A DNA stretch of 60,738 bases from an uncultured Bacteroidota bacterium (GTDB taxonomy: Bacteria; Bacteroidota; Bacteroidia; Bacteroidales; P3), in NCBI GenBank assembly GCA_902771735.1, contig CACXXO010000013.1, positions 1-60,738 of the forward strand, written 5' to 3'. Shown piece by piece: positions 1 to 7,685 of the stretch. The position numbers and the translations under genes were made by a program. Position 1 is the first letter of the stretch; each line of letters begins with the position of its first letter. Below the pieces are notes generated by a model. It did no database searches. It worked only from the letters and a program-made list of their open reading frames with translations, and had not been told where the DNA came from.

Positions 1-1
1 C

Positions 2-199
2 CGGCAGAAAAGCGGCGACGCGCACATGCGCGCCAGCGTCATCTTCTCGGCCAACGACGTGGTGGTCAACCTCGGAGTCATTCTTTCGGGCGTGGCGGTA
101 TGGGTATTCAACAGCCGTGTACCCGACCTCGTCGTCGGAGCCGTGGTGTTCGCCATCGTCCTGCGTGGCGCCGTCCGCATCTTCAAACTTTCACGCTGA
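2..199 (+). CDS. Cation diffusion facilitator family transporter, C-terminal fragment
   Basis: An open frame enters from the left edge and stops with TGA at 197-199, giving the last 65 residues. The visible part has two hydrophobic segments. The first carries an Asp in FSANDVVVNLG and the second follows PDLVVGAVVF. The pattern ..HMRASVIFSANDVVVNLGV.. then PDLVVG matches the last two membrane helices of short cation diffusion facilitator proteins, which export Zn(II) or similar divalent cations in exchange for protons. The long cytoplasmic C-terminal domain of many members is absent; the protein ends at FKLSR. The family call rests on pattern recognition of a fragment, so the substrate cannot be given. 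Confidence 0.7.
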   Translation, partial: RQKSGDAHMRASVIFSANDVVVNLGVILSGVAVWVFNSRVPDLVVGAVVFAIVLRGAVRIFKLSR

Positions 200-235
200 A
201 AACTGTCGCACAATAGCCACATATAAAACACCACA

Positions 236-295
236 ATGCACATCTCCGTCTTCTGCGGGGCGTCGCTCCCGAGCGCGGTGAAAATGCAGAGATGA
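236..295 (+). pseudogene. Duplicated 5' end of a LOG-family gene (20-codon remnant)
   Basis: The first 22 bases of this stretch match the first 22 bases of the intact LOG gene at 721-742 with one mismatch (C for A at the fourth base). It reads MHISVFCGAS, against MNISVFCASS in the intact gene, then diverges and stops with TGA at 293-295. The two copies flank the AT-rich gene at 332-703. I infer a leftover of a LOG-like gene, or a duplication formed when the intervening segment was acquired. It may not be translated. Confidence 0.6.
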
Positions 296-331
296 AACAA
301 CAGATTGCACATAAACAATAGACACAGACAA

Positions 332-703
332 ATGGCTCACAACAAAGGCAGGCGACCGGATTACCCCAAAGAGGGGAAGAAACGCTTCCGGCGAAAGAGA
401 AAACTAAAGCCAATCCATATTTTCTGGATAGTGTTCTTTGTGTTACTTGGAGCCCGTGTTGCATACACAGAATTTACAATATGGAAAATCGATACAGACC
501 CGATAGAGACATTTGCCAAGGTGAATGGAAGGGGGTTCGGTAGTGGACGCGGTTATCTTCGATTATACGAGTTTGATGTCGACGGGGCGACCTACTATGG
601 AAGAGCAGTGTATGGATGTGATGTCGGTGATGTAATTAAAATTCGATATTACTCGAAAGACCCATCGAAAAACTATAGTGTCGATAACGGGAAATGTATT
701 TAA
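332..703 (+). CDS. Small single-pass membrane protein, AT-rich, unknown function
   Basis: The 123-residue product has a strongly basic N-terminus (KGRRPDYPKEGKKRFRRKRK), one transmembrane helix at about residues 27-46, and a domain of about 75 residues with EFDVDGATYYGR and GDVIKIRYYSKDPSKNY. That pattern resembles DUF3592-type and similar small Bacteroidota proteins; this is a resemblance only. ATG 332 is chosen; an in-frame TTG at 305 would add nine residues. G+C is lower than in its neighbours: 23 of 60 bases at 421-480, against 38 of 60 at 961-1020 in the LOG gene. Together with the flanking duplication this suggests recent acquisition. Function unknown. Confidence 0.7.
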   Translation: MAHNKGRRPDYPKEGKKRFRRKRKLKPIHIFWIVFFVLLGARVAYTEFTIWKIDTDPIETFAKVNGRGFGSGRGYLRLYEFDVDGATYYGRAVYGCDVGDVIKIRYYSKDPSKNYSVDNGKCI

Positions 704-720
704 AGTAGAATAGAAAAGCA

Positions 721-1284
721 ATGAACATCTCCGTCTTCTGCGCCTCGTCGCAGCCACGTAATACTCGCATCGCCGAAGCAGCCGCTGAACTTGGGCGTCG
801 CCTTGCTATCGGCGGACATACACTGCTGTATGGCGGCAGTAACCTCGGCCTTATGGGCACCCTCAGCGGCGCCGCACTGGGGCACGGCGGCCGCGTCGTT
901 GGAGTCATCCCCACGCTCTTCAGCGAGGACATCATCCGCTCGCAGCGCGTCACCGAGCTCGTTCGCGTCCGCAGCATGGCCGAACGCAAGGAATACCTCA
1001 TCGCCCACAGCGACGCCTTCGTGGCCCTCCCCGGCGGTATCGGCACCCTCGACGAAGTGCTCGAAGTCATGGTCATGAACCAACTGCAGATAGTCGACGG
1101 CCACCGCATACTCGACGGCACCTACCGCACCAAGCCCATGATACTCCTCAACATCGACGGCTACTACAACCCCTTCCTCGACCAGCTCCGCCTCGTCAAA
1201 GAGGAGGGCCTGATGCGCAGCGACGCCGGCCTGGTCTCGGTAAAAACAGTTGATGATATTTTCTCAATTCTCAATCAAAAATAG
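721..1284 (+). CDS. LOG family protein (TIGR00730, Rossmann-fold nucleotide phosphoribohydrolase)
   Basis: This 187-residue protein is a full-length LOG/YvdD-type enzyme. It has the N-terminal beta strand ISVFCASS, the YGGSNLGLMG loop at 37-46, SMAERK at 85-90 and the catalytic signature PGGIGTLDE at 104-112. Characterised members hydrolyse nucleoside 5'-monophosphates, including cytokinin riboside monophosphates, to a free base and ribose phosphate. In Bacteroidota the physiological substrate is generally unknown, so only the family reaction is implied. The ATG at 721 follows the AT-rich gene by 17 bases. A near-identical copy of its first 22 bases lies at 236-257. Confidence 0.9.
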   Translation: MNISVFCASSQPRNTRIAEAAAELGRRLAIGGHTLLYGGSNLGLMGTLSGAALGHGGRVVGVIPTLFSEDIIRSQRVTELVRVRSMAERKEYLIAHSDAFVALPGGIGTLDEVLEVMVMNQLQIVDGHRILDGTYRTKPMILLNIDGYYNPFLDQLRLVKEEGLMRSDAGLVSVKTVDDIFSILNQK

Positions 1285-1321
1285 AAAAATATTTAGATAG
1301 TTTTTTTGTTTTGTTTGAGTT

Positions 1322-2002
1322 ATGAGCCATCTGTTGAGCAAGAGCAAGTACATCCGCGGCCTCCAATGCGATCGCGCCCTGTGGCTCGATGTCTTCAACC
1401 CGCGCCTGGCGCGCTACACCGCCGAGCAGATGCGCCGTTTCGACCGCGGCCGCGACTTCGAGTACGCCTTCAAATCCACCTTCCCCGACGGCATCGACCT
1501 CAGCGCCGAGCTGAAGCGCAACGTTGACGCCTACCCCGCCCGCACCGCCGAGCTGCTGGAGAAAGTCGATGGGGTGGCGCTTTTCGAGGCCGGTTTCCTC
1601 TACGACGACGTGCTGGTGTTGGCCGACGTAGTGCATCAGCGCGAGGATGGCACACTTGATATCTATGAGGTGAAGAGCGGCACCGCCCTCAGCGACACAT
1701 ACAAGCGCGATGCAGCCCTGCAGCACTATGTCATTTCGCATTGCCGCGAGGTGCGGAGCTTTTCTATCGTTTATAATGGAGCGGATGGGGTTAATGGGTC
1801 GAATGGGTTTAATATAGTCGACCTCACAGAGGAATTGGCTGCCCAGCACGACGAGATTGCCCGCAATGTCGCTGCCATGAAAGAAATCCTCCGTCACGGC
1901 GAGCCGGCCACGCCGACGGGGCAGCACTGCCTCGAACCCTACGCCTGCCCCTACCAGCACTATTGCGCCCAAGGGGTCAGGCAGATGTCGCTGTTCGGAT
2001 AA
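1322..2002 (+). CDS. Cas4-like PD-(D/E)XK nuclease with four Cys, stand-alone
   Basis: The 226-residue protein starts SKSKYIRGLQCDRALWL, as in the N-terminal nuclease domain of DUF2779 proteins. PD-(D/E)XK residues are visible: Asp102 in LVLADVVH, Glu116 and Lys118 in IYEVKSG, and a QHY at 134-136. Cys15 with Cys203, Cys209 and Cys215 (C-x5-C-x5-C) can form the Fe-S site known in Cas4 and AddB-like nucleases. DUF2779 proteins are usually much longer; here only the nuclease part is present. Residues 152-164 (NGADGVNGSNGFN) come from an in-frame 9-nt repeat at 1775-1813. No CRISPR or recombination partner is nearby. The stop codon directly abuts the stop of the convergent gene. Confidence 0.75.
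   Translation: MSHLLSKSKYIRGLQCDRALWLDVFNPRLARYTAEQMRRFDRGRDFEYAFKSTFPDGIDLSAELKRNVDAYPARTAELLEKVDGVALFEAGFLYDDVLVLADVVHQREDGTLDIYEVKSGTALSDTYKRDAALQHYVISHCREVRSFSIVYNGADGVNGSNGFNIVDLTEELAAQHDEIARNVAAMKEILRHGEPATPTGQHCLEPYACPYQHYCAQGVRQMSLFG
1775..1813. repeat. In-frame 9-nt repeat (ATGGGNTTN type) inside nuclease gene
   Basis: Four imperfect copies of a 9-base unit (for example AATGGGTTT, AATGGGTCG) run in tandem and encode NGA-DGV-NGS-NGF. The same unit occurs in purL and in two signal-peptide coding regions of this window. It lies between the strand SFSIV and the segment IVDLTEEL, probably in a surface loop. Confidence 0.75.
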
Positions 2003-2914
2003 TTAGAAACCATTCGGATATTCCATCCAGCGATACCAATGACCCTGCTGGTGGGTATAGATCCATGTCGCCGGGTCTTGACACCCAATAAATACCGGTA
2101 TCTCTTTGTATTTGAATAGAAGGGGGGCTTTTTTCAAAGGACGGAAAAAACGTTCGTCGACACTAGGTTCTTGGAGGAAGAAGATACGCTCTCGGTATGC
2201 TACAAATCCAAGTGTTCCATCCGAAAAAGCTTCTGGGTAGTAGGTCGTGACGACCTGTACGCATGTCGTTGTGCTGTCGAACGAGAAACTCGGTGCTTCT
2301 GGTTCCAGCGACCGTGGCAACGAGGGGTCTTCACGGTACAGCATGTAGAGGTAGTTGTCCCAAGAGGTGTCAATGCTGGGCTGTGAGAAAAGGTAGAGGT
2401 TGAAGGTGGTGCCTTCGGGAATGGGCTTGGGTTGTAGGGTGTCGGTTCTCCAGAAGTAGGTGTGCTCCTTCCCTTCGATGACACGGTCGAGCAGTGCTTT
2501 CAGCTCTTGGTCGACAATCTCGTATTCTGTTAGCGGAAGGCTGTCCCCCTTGAGCCCAAAGTATTCGTGAGTGATGGTGATTTCTTCAAGTTTTATGTTT
2601 GAAGGCGTCAACTTGACTTCCAATAAAGTGAATCCGTCTGGTTTTACTACGACGCCTTTTCTTTCGTGTCTTTCATATCCGACGTATTTTACTTCCACGT
2701 CATATTTGCCGGCCGCTAGTGGTTTGATGGTGAAGATACCGTCCAAGTCGGTTGCGCCGCCATGTACTTGCTTGCCATCTTGGAAGACGCTGACGTTGGC
2801 AAAAGGTATCGGCTCTCCGGTCTTGGCATCGGTGACGGTGCCCTTTATACAACCCTGAGCCTGCCCACCGACAGCGGCGAGCAGGCTCAGTAGGAGTATA
2901 AGTATTCGTTTCAT
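2003..2914 (-). CDS. Secreted protein with carboxypeptidase-regulatory-like domain
   Basis: The 303-residue product has a Sec signal peptide (ILILLLSLLAAVGGQAQG, cleavage near residue 20). A carboxypeptidase-regulatory-like beta-sandwich covers about residues 21-108: IKGTVTDAKTGEPIPFANV, then GIFTIKPLAAGKYDVEVKYVGYE. In Bacteroidota this domain begins TonB-dependent receptors and many free-standing envelope proteins. The remaining 190 residues have no motif I recognise and no plug or barrel, so it is not a SusC-type receptor. It sits five bases downstream of the next secreted-protein gene and is probably co-transcribed with it. Function unknown. Confidence 0.8.
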   Translation of the reverse strand: MKRILILLLSLLAAVGGQAQGCIKGTVTDAKTGEPIPFANVSVFQDGKQVHGGATDLDGIFTIKPLAAGKYDVEVKYVGYERHERKGVVVKPDGFTLLEVKLTPSNIKLEEITITHEYFGLKGDSLPLTEYEIVDQELKALLDRVIEGKEHTYFWRTDTLQPKPIPEGTTFNLYLFSQPSIDTSWDNYLYMLYREDPSLPRSLEPEAPSFSFDSTTTCVQVVTTYYPEAFSDGTLGFVAYRERIFFLQEPSVDERFFRPLKKAPLLFKYKEIPVFIGCQDPATWIYTHQQGHWYRWMEYPNGF

Positions 2915-2918
2915 GGGA

Positions 2919-3758
2919 TTACTCTACAGGGAAAGCAATCTCGCGCTCGATGACCTGGTAGGGCACGTTGTTGCGGTAGATGGTCTGGCGCACCCAGTTG
3001 TCGTCCTCGTCGTATTCGTAGACGTAGGAGTGCTTCCAGTTGAGGTGCTCGTCGTAGTTGAACGAGCTGATTTCTATCACGTTGTCGTGGTCGTCATAGT
3101 AATAGGTGGTGAGAGCCGAGAGGAACTCGTCGGCGTCGTAGAAGCGCCATTCGATGCGGTTGCCGCGGGCATCGTATTTATAGAGGTAGTGCTGCATGAG
3201 GTCGCCGTCGCGGTTGTAGAACTCGATTTCGGTGCAGTTGCCTTTCTGGTCGTATTTGTATTTGCGCAACTCGGTCATCTGGCCATCCTGGTCGAAGCTC
3301 TGCTCCTCCATCATCAATCCGCTGACGAATTTGCTGCTCTCCTTTTTGGTCATCTGGTTGCCAAGGTATACGGTGCGCTCCACGCGGTTGCCGTCCTTGT
3401 CGTTGAGGTAGGCGGTGCGGCCGGTGAGCATCTTCTCCTTGTTGTATTCGTTCCACCCCAGCGAGTAGCCGTTGACGTCGAAGAAGTAGCTGTACCAGGT
3501 ATAGTCGTTGGCTTTGGTGCGGAATTTATCGGCAAAATTGCCACGTTTGTCGAACGTGATGCTGTCGATGCATATGAGCTGGCGTCCACCGTCAGCACCG
3601 CTGTGCAGGTTGTAGGTATACTCAATGACATACAAGGCGTTGCCGTGGATTCCCATCTCGGTACGCGAGTTTTTGCGGGGCTTGTGCCCGGCGGCGAAGG
3701 CCGTTCCTGCAACGAGCAGGGCCAGCATGAGTGCGATATTTTTCTTCATTTTCATCAT
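2919..3758 (-). CDS. Secreted protein with repeated YxYDxxGN strands, unknown function
   Basis: The mature part consists of short beta repeats of the type YKYDQKGNCTEIEFYNRDGD, KYDARGNRIEWRFYDADE and YDDHDNVIEISSFNYDEH, a strand-turn pattern like that of RHS/YD-type repeats. A signal peptide precedes it (KKNIALMLALLVAGTAFAAG). The start is placed at ATG 3758, with 3749 as an alternative. A longer in-frame extension to 3986 was rejected because it runs through the promoter box at 3772-3779 and into cstA. It heads a two-gene unit with the gene at 2003-2914. No enzymatic motif is visible. Confidence 0.75.
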   Translation of the reverse strand: MMKMKKNIALMLALLVAGTAFAAGHKPRKNSRTEMGIHGNALYVIEYTYNLHSGADGGRQLICIDSITFDKRGNFADKFRTKANDYTWYSYFFDVNGYSLGWNEYNKEKMLTGRTAYLNDKDGNRVERTVYLGNQMTKKESSKFVSGLMMEEQSFDQDGQMTELRKYKYDQKGNCTEIEFYNRDGDLMQHYLYKYDARGNRIEWRFYDADEFLSALTTYYYDDHDNVIEISSFNYDEHLNWKHSYVYEYDEDDNWVRQTIYRNNVPYQVIEREIAFPVE

Positions 3759-3771
3759 TGTTTTCAAAATG

Positions 3772-3779
3772 CAAAGATA
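3772..3779 (-). promoter_or_regulatory. Bacteroidota promoter -7 box (TATCTTTG)
   Basis: TATCTTTG on the minus strand, 13 bases upstream of the ATG at 3758, matches the Bacteroidota TAnnTTTG consensus. Confidence 0.75.
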
Positions 3780-3790
3780 CAACTTTTTTT

Positions 3791-3826
3791 TGAATTGAAA
3801 ATTGAAAAATTGAAAATTGAAAGTTG
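3791..3826. repeat. TTGAAAATT-type tandem repeat
   Basis: Reiterated (A)TTGAAA units lie between the cstA stop and the promoter of the downstream gene. The same repeat type occurs at 27901-27927, 47141-47178 and 59577-59602. Confidence 0.7.
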
Positions 3827-3837
3827 TCAAGCTTTTT

Positions 3838-5325
3838 TTACAATTCTTTTTTCTGTCTGTTTCGGAGCCTCTTGGCGCGCTGTGTACTTCTGAATTTGGC
3901 CATCCAGAAGGGAGCCAGGGAGGCACCGACGAGGGTGATGACGCCGGCGATGATGTAGCCCCAGGGGTTCGGGATGAAGCTGCCAAGGCCTTCCTTGTGC
4001 GCCACGAGGATGAAACTGGCGCAGACGAATGTCATGAAATTGGCAGGGATCACCGTGAGCAGGACGGCGTAGCCCTTGCCTTTCTTCAGCAGGAAGGCCG
4101 TGATGGCCCAGAGTGTGAAGACAGACAGTATCTGGTTGCACCAGGCAAAGTAGCGCCAGATGGTCTGGAAGCCGTCGGCATCGCTAAAAGCGTAGACCAG
4201 CAGGCCGCCTGCCAGCACAAACAGTGGCAGGGCCACGGCTATGCGTTTTGCCATAGGCTTTTGGTCGATATGGAACTGGTCGGCCACTATGAGGCGTGCC
4301 GAACGCATGGCGGTGTCGCCGCTGGTGATGGCCGCACAGATGACTCCAAGGATAGAGATGATTGCCAACGCCCCGGGGAACCATTCATTGCAGATGACAC
4401 CCACCATGGCATCGCCGCTCTTGCCGGCGCAAAGCTCCGGTTTGTCGTGGAAGAAATAGGCGGCGGCAGCAGCCCAGATGAGGGCGACAACGCCTTCGGT
4501 GATCATGGCGCCATAGAAGATGGGGCGCGCCTGCTTCTCGTTGACCATGCAGCGAGCCATAAGGGGCGACTGCGTGGCATGGAAACCACTGATGGCGCCA
4601 CATGCAATGCTGACGAACATCATGGGGAAGATGGGGTTGGTTTCGGCCTGAGGGTGGCGGTTCTCGAGACCATCCCAAATTTCAATCAGGTGTACGTCGG
4701 GAATGACGAAGAATGCCACCACAAGCATCACAGCCATGGCCAAAAGCAGGAAACCGAAAATCGGGTAGATGCGGCCGATGACCTTGTCGATGGGCAACAG
4801 CGTGGCCACCAGATAGTAGACAAAGATGATGACGGGCCAAATCCACAACGGCCAGCCGGGGGTGAAGTTGTCGACGAGGAGCTGCGACGGTGTCTTCACA
4901 AAGACGGCGCCCACCAGCACCATAAGGATGATGGTGAAGAAGGCCATGAAAGTCTTCACGTTCTTGCCCAAATACTTACCATGAATCTCGGGAAGCGAAG
5001 CTCCATTGTTTCGCAAGGAGATGAAACCAGCCACGAAGTCGTGTACTGCACCGGCGAAGATGCTCCCGAAAACAATCCACAGGAACGAGGCGGTGCCGAA
5101 CTGGGCACCCATAATGGCGCCGCAGATGGGACCTACGCCGGCGATGTTGAGGAACTGGATGAGGAAGATGCGCCACGGTTTCATGGGCACATAATCGACG
5201 CCATCCGGATGCGCCACTGCAGGCGTGGTGCGTTTGGGGTTGATGCCGATAATACGGGCTATCAATTTGGAATAGAGCCAGTAGCCCAGTATCAAAAGAA
5301 CGACAGAGACGATAAAAGTAATCAT
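3838..5325 (-). CDS. cstA: Carbon starvation protein CstA family peptide/pyruvate transporter
   Basis: The 495-residue polytopic membrane protein carries CstA family blocks: YVPMKPWRIFLIQFLNIAG near the N-terminus, GPICGAIMGAQFG, and GSIFAGAVHDFVAG. Characterised CstA-type proteins import peptides or pyruvate during carbon limitation. The protein is shorter than E. coli CstA (about 700 residues) and lacks the extra C-terminal region, as is usual in Bacteroidota. The ATG at 5325 lies 24 bases from the promoter box at 5349-5356. It points away from the glsA operon, with a dispersed palindromic element in the shared upstream region. Which substrate it carries cannot be read from sequence. Confidence 0.9.
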   Translation of the reverse strand: MITFIVSVVLLILGYWLYSKLIARIIGINPKRTTPAVAHPDGVDYVPMKPWRIFLIQFLNIAGVGPICGAIMGAQFGTASFLWIVFGSIFAGAVHDFVAGFISLRNNGASLPEIHGKYLGKNVKTFMAFFTIILMVLVGAVFVKTPSQLLVDNFTPGWPLWIWPVIIFVYYLVATLLPIDKVIGRIYPIFGFLLLAMAVMLVVAFFVIPDVHLIEIWDGLENRHPQAETNPIFPMMFVSIACGAISGFHATQSPLMARCMVNEKQARPIFYGAMITEGVVALIWAAAAAYFFHDKPELCAGKSGDAMVGVICNEWFPGALAIISILGVICAAITSGDTAMRSARLIVADQFHIDQKPMAKRIAVALPLFVLAGGLLVYAFSDADGFQTIWRYFAWCNQILSVFTLWAITAFLLKKGKGYAVLLTVIPANFMTFVCASFILVAHKEGLGSFIPNPWGYIIAGVITLVGASLAPFWMAKFRSTQRAKRLRNRQKKEL

Positions 5326-5348
5326 ATTTCTATTTTAAAAAATCGTTG

Positions 5349-5356
5349 CAAAAGTA
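5349..5356 (-). promoter_or_regulatory. cstA promoter -7 box (TACTTTTG)
   Basis: TACTTTTG on the minus strand, 23 bases upstream of the cstA ATG, fits TAnnTTTG. Confidence 0.7.
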
Positions 5357-5410
5357 CGAACTTTTTAGAATATGGCAAAATAAAAACAAGATATGTTAAA
5401 AGTGCGAACA

Positions 5411-5505
5411 GCCTGCCAACGACCTACCAACACCCTTTCAAGTCCTACCGTGGTAGGAGTTGGTTAGGAGTTGGTAGGTAGTTGATAGGTGGTTGTCAGG
5501 TAGTT
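5411..5505. repeat. Dispersed palindromic element, copy 1 (reverse orientation)
   Basis: The core TCCTACC-GT-GGTAGGA at 5443-5458 is flanked by AGTTGGTTAGGAGTTGGTAG on the right and by diverged CTACCAAC modules on the left. The reverse complement aligns over its length with copies 2, 4 and 5, including CTGACAACCACCTATCAACT. The GT spacer shows it is inverted relative to those copies. Confidence 0.85.
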
Positions 5506-5676
5506 GGCGCCAAAGGGGTATTGGGGCGTTTTTTGGCATTCCCGATACGTTTTTTAACTATTTTTATGTTAAATTCCGTTTCGGGAATCGGTTGTCTTGT
5601 GTCGCCTTTTTTTGTTAAAAACAGGTGTTGTGAGACGGAATGTTAAAAATATTGTTCCTATATAAAAAAAAAGTTG

Positions 5677-5684
5677 TATTTTTG
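5677..5684 (+). promoter_or_regulatory. glsA operon promoter -7 box (TATTTTTG)
   Basis: TATTTTTGCAG lies 28 bases upstream of the glsA ATG, after an A-rich tract. It matches the Bacteroidota consensus and is the only good box for the four-gene operon. Confidence 0.8.
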
Positions 5685-5712
5685 CAGTTTGAATTGTAAG
5701 AGCGAATAAAGG

Positions 5713-6561
5713 ATGGAACAGGTAGTTATTACCGAGAAGCATATTGATTTGCAGAAAATTTTGGCCGACAAGGGCGTCAAGGTGCCCGGTTTTGTGCTGA
5801 GATGGGGTGAGCGTCTGCTGCATATCGACGAAATCAACGAGACCATCTACAAGGACCGCAATTTGTTCGGCCTCGATTTCGTCTATGGTTTCACCGAGGG
5901 CAAGGAACCTTGGAACCTGGGACTCGAGGTGAAGGTGAACGGTTTGGAGAATCTGCCTGCCGACGGCCACCCTATGGTGGTGGGCAACCATCCGCTGGGC
6001 GGCCCCGATGGTCTGGCGCTGATGGGCGCCGTGGGGCACAAGCGGACGGACATTGTCTTCCCGGTGACCGATTTCCTGCTCTACCTGCCGGGATTGCGCG
6101 AGTTGTTTGTGCCCATCAACAAGGTGAACCGCACCAAGACCCTGGCCAACCTCGAGGAGGCTTTTGCCGGCGACAATATCCTGCTCTACTATCCTTCGGG
6201 TGCCGCTTCGCGCCGCCAGAAGGGAGTCATCAAGGACCTCGAGTGGCATCCCACTTTTGTGAAGAAGGCTGTGAAGTATCAACGCGACATCGTCCCCGTG
6301 TATACCGATGCACGCAACCGCAACATTTTCTATACGGTGGCAAACATCCGCAAGCGTCTGGGTATCAAATTCTCGTTCGAGATGGCTATGCTTCCGGCCG
6401 AGATGTTTGCCCAGCGCGGCAAGACTTTCAGCATCACTTTCGGGCATCCCATCCCGTGGCAGACTTTCGACCAGCGCCGCACGCCTGCCGAATGGGCCGC
6501 CATGATGCGCGAGCATGTCTACAAACTGAAAACGAACCCAAACGCAGAATTTGAGATTTAA
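5713..6561 (+). CDS. glsA: Lysophospholipid/lyso-glycine-lipid O-acyltransferase (GlsA-like)
   Basis: The 282-residue protein is a PlsC-fold acyltransferase. It has NHPLGGPDG at 92-100, the HX5D form of the acyltransferase motif, then a PINKVNRTKT block and YPSGAASRR. It is followed with no gap by a GNAT-type N-acyltransferase. In Bacteroides thetaiotaomicron the equivalent neighbouring pair GlsB and GlsA makes glycine lipids: GlsB N-acylates the amino acid with a 3-hydroxyacyl chain and GlsA adds the second, ester-linked chain. I infer the same role here at the inner membrane. The head group (glycine, serine-glycine or ornithine) cannot be decided from sequence. First gene of the operon glsA-glsB-engB-dacB. 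Confidence 0.8.
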   Translation: MEQVVITEKHIDLQKILADKGVKVPGFVLRWGERLLHIDEINETIYKDRNLFGLDFVYGFTEGKEPWNLGLEVKVNGLENLPADGHPMVVGNHPLGGPDGLALMGAVGHKRTDIVFPVTDFLLYLPGLRELFVPINKVNRTKTLANLEEAFAGDNILLYYPSGAASRRQKGVIKDLEWHPTFVKKAVKYQRDIVPVYTDARNRNIFYTVANIRKRLGIKFSFEMAMLPAEMFAQRGKTFSITFGHPIPWQTFDQRRTPAEWAAMMREHVYKLKTNPNAEFEI

Positions 6562-7680
6562 ATGGATATGGATCTGAGTTACATCGCCCCTCCCGTCGAC
6601 CGCGAACTAATCAAGAAAGAGTTGAAGCAGAAGCACTTCCTGAGGAAGAGCAACTACGGCAACAAGGAGATTTACGTCACCACGGCCCACCTCTCGCCCA
6701 ACATCATGCGCGAGATTGGGCGTCTGCGCGAGCTTAGTTTCGCCACCGATGGCGGCGGCACGGGCAACGAGATAGACATCGACATGTATGACACCCTCGA
6801 CGACCCCCACTGCTGCAAGCAACTGTTTGTGTGGGACCCTATGGAAGAGGAGATTGTGGGTGCCTACCGCTTCATTCATGGTTCGAACATGATGCGCCGC
6901 GAGGACGGGTCCATCGTCACGCCCACGGCCGACCAGTTCCAGTTCAGCGAGCAGTTCATCAATGAATACCTGCCCTATACCGTCGAGCTCGGCCGCGCTT
7001 TTGTCCAGCCTGCCTACCAGCCCGGCAACAATCTGCGCAAGGGGCTCTATAGCCTTGACAATCTGTGGGACGGCCTCGGATGTCTCTCGCTTGAGATTCC
7101 GGAGACACTCTATTTCTTCGGCAAAATCACCACCTACGGAGACCTCGACAGCAAGGCCCGCGACTTGATACTCTTCTTCTACCAGAAGCATTTCCCCGAC
7201 CGCGACGGCCTGGTGTGGCCTTACGAGCCCATCACCATCGAGTCGGACTACAACGAGTTGGTGCAGATGTTCAACGGCCGCAACTATAAGGAAGACTATC
7301 AGATACTGTTGCGCTCGGTGCGCCAGCTGGGTTGTACGGTGCCGCCCCTGTTCAATGCCTACATGAATCTCTCGTCGACCATGCGCTCGTTTGGCACCTG
7401 CCCCAACCACCATCTTCTGGGTACCTCCGACACGGGCATCCTCATCACCATCAACGACCTCTTCCCCGACAAGCGCAAGCGCTACCTTGACAGCTATGCC
7501 GACCGAAACATCAAACTCGACCGCCGCCGCTTGTTCGGTATCAACATGAAACTGTTGCCGTGGTGGAAACAGTGCAGCGAAGAGGAGATAGAAACCCTGA
7601 AAGAGCTCAGGATGCTGAAAAAGAAACAGACAGAGCTAAAACAGGAACTGAGAAAAATTAAACGCGCCAACAGAAAATAG
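6562..7680 (+). CDS. glsB: Amino-acid N-acyltransferase, GNAT superfamily (GlsB-like)
   Basis: The 372-residue protein belongs to the OlsB/GlsB and hemolysin-type acyltransferase group. Family blocks include REIGRLRELSFATDGGGTGNE, YRFIHG, and the conserved VELGRAFVQPAYQ followed by GLYSLDNLWDGL. It transfers a 3-hydroxyacyl group to an amino acid, the first step of glycine or ornithine lipid synthesis. The C-terminus (EIETLKELRMLKKKQTELKQ) is predicted to be a basic, helical coiled coil. ATG 6562 follows the glsA stop directly, so the two are very likely translationally coupled. In B. theta the genes lie in the order glsB then glsA, if I recall the locus correctly; here the order is reversed. 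Confidence 0.8.
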   Translation: MDMDLSYIAPPVDRELIKKELKQKHFLRKSNYGNKEIYVTTAHLSPNIMREIGRLRELSFATDGGGTGNEIDIDMYDTLDDPHCCKQLFVWDPMEEEIVGAYRFIHGSNMMRREDGSIVTPTADQFQFSEQFINEYLPYTVELGRAFVQPAYQPGNNLRKGLYSLDNLWDGLGCLSLEIPETLYFFGKITTYGDLDSKARDLILFFYQKHFPDRDGLVWPYEPITIESDYNELVQMFNGRNYKEDYQILLRSVRQLGCTVPPLFNAYMNLSSTMRSFGTCPNHHLLGTSDTGILITINDLFPDKRKRYLDSYADRNIKLDRRRLFGINMKLLPWWKQCSEEEIETLKELRMLKKKQTELKQELRKIKRANRK

Positions 7681-7685
7681 GGTAG

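Larger units (their letters stand above)
5326..5712. other. Divergent intergenic region between cstA and glsA
   Basis: This 387-base gap holds the cstA promoter box (5349-5356, minus), a dispersed palindromic element (5411-5505), an AT-rich stretch with no gene, and the glsA promoter box (5677-5684, plus). I see no coding frame with supporting features and no known riboswitch pattern. Confidence 0.8.

Noticed and set aside
1322-2002. cas4 of a CRISPR system
   Set aside because: The motifs are shared by many PD-(D/E)XK Fe-S nucleases; no cas1, cas2 or repeat array is present and both ends look like the DUF2779 nuclease part.
2003-2914. TonB-dependent receptor (SusC-like)
   Set aside because: Only the small carboxypeptidase-regulatory-like domain is present; at 303 residues there is no plug or 22-strand barrel.
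3817-5481. A 554-codon open frame antisense to cstA
   Set aside because: cstA is conserved over its whole length; the antisense frame has no family match by eye and runs into palindromic copy 1.
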